Assembly: GCF_007752935.1 (NCBI RefSeq)
Contig: NZ_CP036319.1
Span: 4,588,001 to 4,652,000 of the forward strand
Direction: 5' to 3'
Length of the DNA stretch: 64,000 nt
Source of the DNA: Crateriforma conspicua
GTDB taxonomy: Bacteria; Planctomycetota; Planctomycetia; Pirellulales; Pirellulaceae
The notes below the pieces were generated by a model. The model ran no database searches, was not told the DNA's origin, and saw only the letters and a list, made by a program, of their open reading frames with translations. Both the position numbers and the translations under genes were made by a program. Of the stretch, positions 47,902-56,257 are shown in pieces (the stretch's first letter is position 1; every line of letters begins with the position of its first letter).

Positions 47902-48666
47902 TTGATCGATCTATCGGGAAAGACGGCCTTGGTGACCGGCGGAAGCCGTGGAATTGGACGTGCATGCGCGCTGCGTCTGGCCGATTGCGGCGCGAACGTT
48001 GCGGTGAACTTCTTGTCGTCACGCGACGCGGCCACCGACGTCGCCAAACAGATCAATCAGCGTGGCGTCGGGTCGATCGCCGTCCGCGCCGACGTCAGTC
48101 GACAAGACGATTGCCATGCGTTGGTGTCCGCCGTCGCAGAACATTTTGGCGGACTGGACATCGTGATCAGCAATGCTGCGGCGGGCGGTTTCCGCGGCGT
48201 CGCTCAGCTAACCGCACCCAATTTGGAAGCAGCGATTCGCACCAATGCCGCGCCGGTCGCATGGCTTTGCCAAGCGGCGGCGGAGCACTTGGCCGACGAA
48301 AACGATTTTGGCAAAGTGATCGCGATCAGCAGCCACGGTTCGATCCGTGCGGTCGATCACTACGCCGCCATCGGTGCATCCAAGGCGGCTTTGGAAAGCT
48401 TGGTCCGTCACATGGCATTGGAATATGGCCCCCAAGGCATCAATTTCAATTGTGTCATGCCGGGGATCGTCCGTACCGAAGCCGTGTCAACGATGCCGGG
48501 TGTTGAAGACGTGTTGGCCGCAGCCAAGGAACGGTTGCTGGTCAGCAAACGCGACTTGTCGCCCGACGACGTTTCCGGCGTGGTCGCGTTCTTGGCCAGC
48601 CGGCAAGCCGACATGATTCAAGGACAAACCATCATTGTCGACGGCGGGATCACCGTCCGTGTTTGA
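47902..48666 (+). CDS. FabL-type enoyl-ACP reductase (SDR)
   Basis: 254 residues, SDR fold with cofactor loop TGGSRGIG (12-19) and SNAAAG. The catalytic pair is Tyr154 and Lys161, spaced Tyr-X6-Lys as in FabI/FabL enoyl reductases, rather than the Tyr-X3-Lys of ketoreductases. The residues around the pair (YAAIGASKAALE) resemble FabL. It would reduce 2-enoyl chains and so supply the enoyl-reduction step missing from the synthase. The start is a TTG; no in-frame ATG gives the MIDLSGKTALVTGG beginning. It is 45 bases downstream of the Rieske gene and overlaps the next gene by eight bases. Confidence 0.75.
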   Translation: MIDLSGKTALVTGGSRGIGRACALRLADCGANVAVNFLSSRDAATDVAKQINQRGVGSIAVRADVSRQDDCHALVSAVAEHFGGLDIVISNAAAGGFRGVAQLTAPNLEAAIRTNAAPVAWLCQAAAEHLADENDFGKVIAISSHGSIRAVDHYAAIGASKAALESLVRHMALEYGPQGINFNCVMPGIVRTEAVSTMPGVEDVLAAAKERLLVSKRDLSPDDVSGVVAFLASRQADMIQGQTIIVDGGITVRV

Positions 48667-50011
48667 CTGGCGCGCGACCACCGCATTCGAAAGATTCTTA
48701 TACCGCTGTGATCCCGGCGGGCCTTCGATGACGTTCCGCATCGAAGTCGGCTTCGATCACCCGGTGTGCCCGGAACGGATGCAAAATGCCATTGCACAAA
48801 CCGCGGCGCATCACCCCATCCTGTTTTGCCGGCTGACCCAGAACCAGCATCATTGGATCTGGGAACCGTGTCCGATGAACCCCAACGAATGGTTCGGTGA
48901 CTCTGACAGTCTAGACGTCTTGCCGGCGATTGACCCCATGACATCGGCCGGCTTTCGATTCAGCCAAGGACGGGGTGACGGTGACGTCCAACGCCTCGCG
49001 TTCGACTTTCATCATGCATCGGTCGATGGCATCGCGGCGGCCAAATGGACCGCCGGCGTCCTGCGTTGCTATCACGACGAAAATCCTATCGATGGCGGCA
49101 GGGAACACCGTGCCAAGGAAGACATCGTCCACGGTCAGCTACGACAACGCCACAAAATGCCGGTTCCCGACAATGGACCACCAATCGGATTGGTGGAAGG
49201 TCTTCGCAATCTTTGGTCCACGATCCGCGGCAAGTCGATTCGGTTTGCACCTTTGACGGCGCGGCAGAGCGATCCTGCGGAACAAACGGCTGAACCGGCG
49301 GATGCCCACCGCGAAGATGATCATGTGGTGTCGCTGAACTTGCCACCTCATTTGTCACAACGCAGCCGCGAGTTTGTCGCGGAATCCAAGATCCCTCTGA
49401 ACGATGTCGCCGTCGCAGCCACTTTTCGGATGTTGGCGGACGATCCAGCGCTGCGGCATCAGCACGGACGTTTGATGATCAACAACCCGGTCAATTTGCG
49501 AACGGTCCGGCAGCGTCGCTTTTCGGCGTGCAACTACACGGGGTTGGCATTCCTGCGGCGGCATGGCCAGCAAGTGCGACGGCACGATCTGCTGTCGGGC
49601 CTGCATCGTGAAATGAACTACGTCCGCCAGCGGTGCGTGGCTGCGGAATTCTTGCGAGGCCTGGAAGCGGTGGATCCCCATCCATCGGCACTGCGGTATA
49701 TCCAGCGGCGTCGCTGGTTCGATGCGACGGCGTCGATGACGTGTCTGTCCAGCGTTCGAATCGGCCGACGACACGGAGCCCAGCCCAGCGACCAGGGCTG
49801 GCAGTTCGGTGACAACACGCTGCGATCCATACGCATTGTCCCCCCTCGACCGGCCGGATCATCGTTAGCACTGTCACTGAACGACTCGCTGGGCCGGCTT
49901 TGTTTGACGGCACGATCAGATCCGACCGCATTGTCATTGACCGAAACGCAAGATGGATTGCAGCGTTGGGTGAATCATTTCAGCGAACTCATGTTGCCAT
50001 CCGGCCGCTAA
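48659..50011 (+). CDS. Condensation-superfamily acyltransferase (HHxxxDG)
   Basis: 450 residues. The catalytic HHASVDG motif is at residues 118-124, in the position and context of CoA-dependent acyltransferases such as condensation, PapA and WES/DGAT-like enzymes. The second half contains SLNLPPHLSQRSREFV and NPVNLRTVRQRRFSACNYTG, matching the floor-loop region. Such enzymes join an acyl thioester to an alcohol or amine. Here it could esterify or dimerise the synthase product. The GTG start at 48659 overlaps the preceding gene; a TTG eight codons upstream is alternative. No signal peptide. Confidence 0.75.
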   Translation: MFDWRATTAFERFLYRCDPGGPSMTFRIEVGFDHPVCPERMQNAIAQTAAHHPILFCRLTQNQHHWIWEPCPMNPNEWFGDSDSLDVLPAIDPMTSAGFRFSQGRGDGDVQRLAFDFHHASVDGIAAAKWTAGVLRCYHDENPIDGGREHRAKEDIVHGQLRQRHKMPVPDNGPPIGLVEGLRNLWSTIRGKSIRFAPLTARQSDPAEQTAEPADAHREDDHVVSLNLPPHLSQRSREFVAESKIPLNDVAVAATFRMLADDPALRHQHGRLMINNPVNLRTVRQRRFSACNYTGLAFLRRHGQQVRRHDLLSGLHREMNYVRQRCVAAEFLRGLEAVDPHPSALRYIQRRRWFDATASMTCLSSVRIGRRHGAQPSDQGWQFGDNTLRSIRIVPPRPAGSSLALSLNDSLGRLCLTARSDPTALSLTETQDGLQRWVNHFSELMLPSGR

Positions 50012-50063
50012 TCCCCGAATCCATCCATCAGGCACAGACCCAGCGAACGTCGAAAGCAGACCG

Positions 50064-51212
50064 ATGTCCAATACGTTATTGAAAGTCGCCAGTGGAATCT
50101 TGTTGATTGCGGTCGCCGCGATGATCGCGTTTGGCGTCTATCGCGAAAAGCAGATCCGCACCGATTTGCAACAGCGTGAAGCCGCCTTAACTGACAGCCA
50201 AAACATCGACGAAAATACCACGGCGGACGAACTGTCCAAGCTGGGCGACGGTGCGGCGGCAAACATTCCCGCGCTGGCCGCCGGCATCATCGGTGATGTC
50301 CCGACACTGGAAACGATCCCCAAAGTGGACGCGTTTCCGTGGCGTGATGCGTTGGCAAACCGGTTGTATTCCAATGCGCGTTCACGTCGGTGCGGCATGT
50401 TGATCCCGGGATTGCCCGTGCGTTCGGGGCTGCAGCATCGCGAAGGCAGGCTGACCACGATCGGTCGCATCCCCGCCATTTCCATTTCGTTGGAATTGGA
50501 TGAATCGGCGAAAGACAAAATGCCACGAATCACTCAGGTCCAAACGGAAAACTACCTGGCGAAACACCGGTTGGTCATCGAGCCGATTCTGTATCACGAC
50601 CGACGCGGAACGGTTTATTTCGGCACCGATTGCCGTGCCGCATTTTTCGAAAAAGACCGGCCGTTGGTGACCGTCAAGTCGGAAGCCATGATCGACCAAT
50701 CGGTCGGCAACTTTCTGGCCCTGGGTTTGTTCCAGGACCAGGGTGAATGTGACGGACGCACGTTGATCATGTCGTTTCGATACGCCCAAAGCGACCCGAC
50801 GTTGACCGGGTTGGATGCCGCAAAGAAGACCACGGAGTGTTTGATTTTGCACCTGCGGCCCGATGCAACACCCGACAATCCCAGCTTCGACGTGTTTGCC
50901 ACGACCGAAGGCCGACAACAGATTCATCAATTGGTGCGGTCCAGCAACCTGCTGACCGACCCGACCACGTCGATTCGTGCCGGCGTGCGTTTTGACCGGT
51001 TCGTGATGATGGGACTGTACCCGGCATCACCGGTGGTGACCGACGTGCGATTGAATACCGATCGGACCATGCCGTCGGCCAAAGCCCAACTGTTGATGCG
51101 TCAAGGCCCGGCGGACGATCGCCCCGGCTTGCAAGACATCTTGGATGACTTCGCCGGCTACGTCGCGGACGATTCGATCGACGCGCGGCTGTTGGAAACG
51201 TTTTCCAATTGA
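50064..51212 (+). CDS. Membrane-anchored protein of unknown function
   Basis: 382 residues. One N-terminal hydrophobic segment (about 5-25, LLKVASGILLIAVAAMIAFGVY), then a soluble domain facing probably the periplasm. It has segments LVIEPILYHDRRGTVYFGTDCRAAFF and LIMSFRYAQSDPTLTGLD, but no recognised catalytic motif. It is last in the rightward run beginning with the synthase, 52 bases after the acyltransferase gene. It may be part of the pathway (transport, anchoring) or simply adjacent. The ATG follows AAAGCAGACCG. Confidence 0.62.
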   Translation: MSNTLLKVASGILLIAVAAMIAFGVYREKQIRTDLQQREAALTDSQNIDENTTADELSKLGDGAAANIPALAAGIIGDVPTLETIPKVDAFPWRDALANRLYSNARSRRCGMLIPGLPVRSGLQHREGRLTTIGRIPAISISLELDESAKDKMPRITQVQTENYLAKHRLVIEPILYHDRRGTVYFGTDCRAAFFEKDRPLVTVKSEAMIDQSVGNFLALGLFQDQGECDGRTLIMSFRYAQSDPTLTGLDAAKKTTECLILHLRPDATPDNPSFDVFATTEGRQQIHQLVRSSNLLTDPTTSIRAGVRFDRFVMMGLYPASPVVTDVRLNTDRTMPSAKAQLLMRQGPADDRPGLQDILDDFAGYVADDSIDARLLETFSN

Positions 51213-51271
51213 CGTGCCCGCCTTCACCGCCTTGTCATGGCATAGGCCGAAGCACTGTTTTTCAATTCGGC

Positions 51272-52612
51272 CTACGGATCGTCATGACGAACAACGCTGA
51301 TCGCGGGTTCGTCCTGTTCGGCCCCTGATTCAATGTCGACGTCGAACTCCGGCTGGGATTCTTTCAAGCGACGACGCGCCTCGCCCGCCCAAGGGCTTTC
51401 GGGCGACAAGTGCAGAAAACGTTTCCAGTGCTGTTCCGCTTCGATGTCGCGTCCCGAATCGGCCAACAAGTTTGCAACGTGATAGTGCGCATCGGGATAG
51501 TCCGGGTGCAATGACAAGACGCCGCGAAATGCCGCAATCGCCAATTCGTCCTGCCCCAATTCCGCCAGCACCATTCCCAAACAGGCGCGGGCTTCGACCA
51601 ATTCCGGGTCCAGTTCGATCGCCATGTAGAAGCGTTCTCGGGCGGCCACCGGTTCATTCATCCGGTACAGCCATTCGCCCAGCTGGAAACAAATGTCGGC
51701 GCGGGGGCCGTCGCGAGCCAAAATGGCGTGGCAACAATCGATGGCGGTTTCCAAATCATCGCGATCATCGGCTTCGAACGCCGCGACCAACAATTCATCA
51801 TCACTGGCCAGTGCATCAGCGTGTGCCAGCGGTCCTTCCCACGATTCGATCGGAAAGACGACGTCGTCATCAACCGTTTCGGATTCACTGGGCTCACACG
51901 CATCGAAATCGAAACGCATTTGACCGCCGGTTTCGATCAAGCCTTCGCCGCCGCGCAACAAGACTTGCTTGCCTTCGACCAGGATCGACAACTGATCCAA
52001 TGGCCGTTGAATGTCGGGCAGGACTTCGATCAAATCGACCAAACGCTGTTCGATCGCTTTCGGACTGGCCCCCGCATCGATCCACTGGGCCAATCGCTTG
52101 GCAGTCGCCACTTCTTGGAAATCAAAATAGGGCAACCGATGCATGGTGCGAACCGGGCGAATCAGCCCGCGGCGCTGCCACCGCCGGATGACGTGCAGCG
52201 GGATATCCAACAGATCCGCCAACATCATCGGCGTGTAGTATTGTCGACCGACCGTGTCGGTTTCCACCAACCCCAAACGTTGCCACAAATCGGCTTCGGC
52301 GATCAGTTCGGTGTCGCCCTTGCCGACCGCGTCACGCAGCGACGCGGGTAACAATTCATGCTGCGTCAACGGTGATTCATCGGCGCCGATCACGACCCAA
52401 TGAATCGCGTCCTGATGGGCGTCGACGATGGTCGCACCAAACGACCGGAGTAAATTGGTCGCTTCGCGGCGGTTCATGCTGCCCAATCGCCCGGCCAAAG
52501 CGATCCGAATGCCGTCAATCATCCCCGGTGTTTGAGTCAACGCGGGCGCAGCATTTTGGTCCTGATCCATCGGATCGATCGGTTCGTCGTCGCTGTGATC
52601 GATGTCATCCAT
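51272..52612 (-). CDS. BRCT, MerR-like HTH and TPR fusion protein
   Basis: 446 residues. A BRCT-like domain (about 32-110; GIRIALAGRLGSMNRREATNLLRSFGATIV) is followed by a MerR-type helix-turn-helix (about 125-190; YYTPMMLADLLDIPLHVIRRWQRRGLI). An acidic linker precedes TPR repeats (about 275-420; CHAILARDGPRADICFQLGEWLYR, ARACLGMVLAELGQDELAIAAFRGVL). The combination suggests a DNA-binding regulator that interacts with partner proteins. It converges on the synthase operon, so it is a candidate regulator of either polyketide locus, but equally may be independent. The ATG at 52612 is weakly supported; longer starts at 52654 and 52687 are in frame. Confidence 0.7.
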   Translation of the reverse strand: MDDIDHSDDEPIDPMDQDQNAAPALTQTPGMIDGIRIALAGRLGSMNRREATNLLRSFGATIVDAHQDAIHWVVIGADESPLTQHELLPASLRDAVGKGDTELIAEADLWQRLGLVETDTVGRQYYTPMMLADLLDIPLHVIRRWQRRGLIRPVRTMHRLPYFDFQEVATAKRLAQWIDAGASPKAIEQRLVDLIEVLPDIQRPLDQLSILVEGKQVLLRGGEGLIETGGQMRFDFDACEPSESETVDDDVVFPIESWEGPLAHADALASDDELLVAAFEADDRDDLETAIDCCHAILARDGPRADICFQLGEWLYRMNEPVAARERFYMAIELDPELVEARACLGMVLAELGQDELAIAAFRGVLSLHPDYPDAHYHVANLLADSGRDIEAEQHWKRFLHLSPESPWAGEARRRLKESQPEFDVDIESGAEQDEPAISVVRHDDP

Positions 52613-52860
52613 GCCCGAATTATCACCCTGGTCCGGTGATATGCCAAGCTGCATCGGGCGATCAGGCACCCCGGATTTGCAAACCACACCCGCCGGCGTG
52701 GGCGGAAGAAACGATTACACAGCCCCGGTCGTTTAACGCAGATGCTGGCATCGCCTGGCTGCATTACTGCGGCCGATGAAACCCCAGCCGCGCCACACCG
52801 GCGATCGCCGCACTTGCCGACGACGAACGCGCCAGTCATCTTGGGACCCGATCGCTTGGT

Positions 52861-53268
<408 letters not shown>

Positions 53269-53356
53269 GCCGAGTGATCTTCGCCAAACGTCTTGGCAAC
53301 CAACGCCTCTTTTCAGACGCCGCGCATCATCGGCCTCATCGATTCGCGGATCGCTG

Positions 53357-54445
53357 TTATTCCAACAAGGCGACTTCGATTTCCAAACCGGGCCCGAATC
53401 CTAACATCAACCAGGGTCGCGGCAAATCACGATCGGCGAACTGACGCAGCACCGCGGGCATGGTTGCCGACGACATGTTGCCGTGCTCCGACAAAACGCT
53501 TCGGGATGTGGCCAACTGTTCGGGTTGCAATCCAAGGGAAGATTCGACGGCGGACAAAATCCGGGTCCCGCCGGGATGCACCGCCCAGCCTTGGATCGAT
53601 TCGATCGTATGGCCCCGCTTGGCAAGCCATGGGGTCAAGAAATCCACCAGCCCGGCTTCGATCAACGACGGAACGGTGGCCGACAATGTCATCTCAAATC
53701 CATGGTCGCCGACTTTCCATGTCATCGCATCGCGGCTGTCGGGCACCAAACACGACCCGGTTTCCACCAACGTTGCCAGCGAAGGCTTTTGGGAATCACG
53801 TCGCAACACCATCGCCGCCGCACCATCGGCGAACAACGCACCGGAAACGATTCGGTTGGCATCATATCCGTACTGGTAATGCAAACTGCAAAGTTCGACA
53901 CAGCACAGCAACACGTTGGCGTTTTCGTTGGCGGCCAACAGTCCTTGAGCGGCTCGCAATCCATTGATCGCACCGTGACATCCCATGAATCCCACTTGGA
54001 CGCGTTGCGTTTGCGCGGGCAATCCCAAACGCTGGATCAATTCAATATCCACGCCGGGTGCGGCGAACCCGGTGCAAGTCACGACCACCAAGTGGGTGAC
54101 CTGACCGGGATCAAGTCCCGATTCATCCAGCGCGGACCGTGACGCATCGGCGGCCAATTGCGGTGCGTGATCGGCGAATTGCTGGCTGCGGACGGCGGTC
54201 GTCGGTCCACGGTCGTCGTGATCGACCGCGGGTGGAAAGAAATCTTGTTCGACCGCGCCACACGCGGCCTCGCTCAACAACACGCTGCCTCGCGACTGCA
54301 CGCCGCTGCGGCGATACAGAGCCTCCAAACGCCGGCGTTGCTGATCGCTGGAACAGGACAACTGTTTGGCGACTTCGCTGGATTTCTGTCGACAAATACT
54401 GACCGGGGGGACGGTAAAACCGATCCCATCAAGCGTCACATTCAC
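53357..54445 (-). CDS. Type III polyketide synthase (chalcone-synthase-like)
   Basis: 362 residues. The catalytic triad is complete: Cys156 in VGFMGCHGAING, His290 in AVHPGGTRIL, Asn323 in EHGNMSS. The C-terminal GFGPGLEIE signature is present. Bacterial members condense an acyl starter with malonyl-CoA to make alkylresorcinols, alkylpyrones or naphthols. It is downstream of a methyltransferase gene (59-base gap) and probably ends a leftward operon. The GTG start is supported by AAGGGA seven bases upstream. The starter unit is unknown; the neighbouring lipid synthase could supply one. Confidence 0.92.
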   Translation of the reverse strand: MNVTLDGIGFTVPPVSICRQKSSEVAKQLSCSSDQQRRRLEALYRRSGVQSRGSVLLSEAACGAVEQDFFPPAVDHDDRGPTTAVRSQQFADHAPQLAADASRSALDESGLDPGQVTHLVVVTCTGFAAPGVDIELIQRLGLPAQTQRVQVGFMGCHGAINGLRAAQGLLAANENANVLLCCVELCSLHYQYGYDANRIVSGALFADGAAAMVLRRDSQKPSLATLVETGSCLVPDSRDAMTWKVGDHGFEMTLSATVPSLIEAGLVDFLTPWLAKRGHTIESIQGWAVHPGGTRILSAVESSLGLQPEQLATSRSVLSEHGNMSSATMPAVLRQFADRDLPRPWLMLGFGPGLEIEVALLE

Positions 54446-54504
54446 TCAGGTCCCTTCGCTTAATTTTCGCTTCGAATCCGCCCCATCCGACGCCATTGCG
54501 ACGG

Positions 54505-55233
54505 TCAGGCGAATGCAGGAACGATCGCGGGAACCGCAATTTCGTCAATCCTAACCACCCAACAGCCGGGTACCAGCCGTTCCACATCAACGGGTCTAGC
54601 AAGCGCCCGGTGTACGATCCCGCGAAACTCCTCTCGCGTAAAGGCCGCGCAAACCGAATCGATTGCGTCTTTCCGCAATGCCGGTGACCGTGACATCAGA
54701 TGCGACGCGGCCCAGGCGGCCGCCAGATTGGTCCGCGATCGTTCCCAATCACACAGCAACAGACCGGTTGCCGCGGTCTGCATGGACTGAATCAACCGGA
54801 TCGCTCGGGCTTCATCCATCCGATGCATCCACAACGCACACAGGATGACGTCAAACCCGTCGGGCAATCCTTGGCGGAACACGTCGCGACATACAACTTC
54901 CGCGTTCAGCTTCCGACGTTCCATCCATTGCTGTTGTTGATTCAGCGACCAAGCATCAGGAACCAACACCGTCATCTGCAGGGGCAGACCGCGACGATCG
55001 GCAGTGTCGACCAATCGCACGGCTAAGTCATCATTACCCGCGGACAAATACAACACGCGCAGCGGGCGGCCTGGTCGCCGACGCGCAAACCGCACAAGAT
55101 GACCAAACAATGCACCGGAGATCCCGGCCACTGCGGCGATGCGGCAATGGCCTCGCATGACGGCGTCCCGATCCGCATCGTCAGCGCCCGCTCGATCGTC
55201 CACGGCGGGAAAAGGTCGTCGCGGTAGGCTCAT
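54505..55233 (-). CDS. SAM-dependent methyltransferase-like protein
   Basis: 242 residues with an overall class I methyltransferase pattern. After a helical N terminus, motif I reads VLYLSAGNDDLAVRL in place of the usual VLDxGCGxG, then LPLQMTVLVPD (motif II region) and DGFDVILCALWMHRM (motif IV/post). Pairing with a type III polyketide synthase is the arrangement known from alkylresorcinol/alkylquinone clusters, where the enzyme methylates a phenol or ring carbon. The degenerate motif I leaves SAM binding open. The ATG at 55233 starts 10 bases after the upstream gene's stop; a TTG twenty codons earlier would overlap it. Confidence 0.7.
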   Translation of the reverse strand: MSLPRRPFPAVDDRAGADDADRDAVMRGHCRIAAVAGISGALFGHLVRFARRRPGRPLRVLYLSAGNDDLAVRLVDTADRRGLPLQMTVLVPDAWSLNQQQQWMERRKLNAEVVCRDVFRQGLPDGFDVILCALWMHRMDEARAIRLIQSMQTAATGLLLCDWERSRTNLAAAWAASHLMSRSPALRKDAIDSVCAAFTREEFRGIVHRALARPVDVERLVPGCWVVRIDEIAVPAIVPAFA

Positions 55234-55243
55234 GCGGGCATCA

Positions 55244-56257
55244 TCATTCGCTGCGGTCGACGATTTCGTTTTCGACCGCTTGGCCAGATTCAAAACAATC
55301 CAGATTGGTCAACGTCGTCATCGCGATCGACCGCATCGCATCGCTTGTGAAAAACGCCTGGTGTGCCGTGATCAACACGTTGGGAAACGTCATCAAACGT
55401 GTCAGCACGTCGTCTTGGATGATTTGGCTGGACAGATCATTGAAGAACAATCCGGATTCTTCTTCGTACACATCAAGGGCAAGTCCGCCCAAGTGCCCCG
55501 ATTTCAAACACTTGATCGCGGCGGCCGCATCCACCAAACCTCCCCGCGATGTGTTGACCACAATCGCGCCCGGTTTCATTGTCTGTAAAGCATCCGCGTC
55601 GATCAAATGGTACGTGTGGGGATTCAACGGGCAATGCAGTGACACAATGTCCGATTCAGCCAGCAGACGTTCCATCGAAACGTATTCCCCCAGCGATTCC
55701 ATCGCCGGATCGGTGTGCACGTCGTACATCAGACACCGACATCCAAACCCGCTGGCAATCCGTGTGAACACCTTGCCGATTTCACCGGTACCGACGATTC
55801 CCACGGTGCGTCCGTGCAGGTCGAAACCGATTAGCCCTTCGAGCGAAAAATTGTTGTCGCGAACGCGATGGTACGCGCGATGAATTTTGCGATTCAACGT
55901 CAACAGCAACCCAATCGCGTGTTCGGCCACCGCGTAGGGACTGTACTTGGGCACGCGAGCGGCGCGGATTCCGAAATCTGCCGCCGCTTTCAAATCGATG
56001 TTGTTGAACCCCGCACATCGCATCACCAAAAAACGAATGCCGGCGACTTTCAACGCTTCCAAGACTTCGCGATCCAGCCGATCGTTGACGAACGCGCAAA
56101 TCGCATCCGATTCATCGGCCAACACCACGGTATCGCGGTTCAAATCTGGCTTAAGAAATCGAAACTCGTGCTGGGGCAAATCCGCATCACGCGACTCCAA
56201 AGCTTCGTCAATAAACTGACGGTCGTACGACTTGGTACTAAAGCAAGCAACTTTCAT
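55244..56257 (-). CDS. ldhA: D-2-hydroxyacid dehydrogenase (D-lactate dehydrogenase-like)
   Basis: 337 residues. It matches the LdhA type of the D-isomer-specific 2-hydroxyacid dehydrogenases: MKVACFSTKSYDRQFI at the start, NAD-binding GIVGTGEIGKVF, catalytic Arg in NTSRGGLVD, Glu in DVYEEESGLFF and the HQAFFT catalytic His. It interconverts pyruvate and D-lactate or a related 2-ketoacid. The ATG overlaps the lgt stop by four bases (ATGA), so the two are translationally coupled. The same transcript probably continues into the methyltransferase and type III synthase. Confidence 0.88.
   Translation of the reverse strand: MKVACFSTKSYDRQFIDEALESRDADLPQHEFRFLKPDLNRDTVVLADESDAICAFVNDRLDREVLEALKVAGIRFLVMRCAGFNNIDLKAAADFGIRAARVPKYSPYAVAEHAIGLLLTLNRKIHRAYHRVRDNNFSLEGLIGFDLHGRTVGIVGTGEIGKVFTRIASGFGCRCLMYDVHTDPAMESLGEYVSMERLLAESDIVSLHCPLNPHTYHLIDADALQTMKPGAIVVNTSRGGLVDAAAAIKCLKSGHLGGLALDVYEEESGLFFNDLSSQIIQDDVLTRLMTFPNVLITAHQAFFTSDAMRSIAMTTLTNLDCFESGQAVENEIVDRSE

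Noticed and set aside
51243-51274. TAGGCCGAA ... TTCGGCCTA inverted repeat as terminator
   Set aside because: A 9-bp stem exists, but the loop is 14 bases, there is no T tract after the stem, and it contains the stop codon of the leftward gene. It was left out as unproven.
52814-52842. Promoter TTGCCG / CATCTT for rnpB
   Set aside because: The 17-base spacing is right, but the -10 box matches TATAAT at only three positions, which is too weak to report as a feature.
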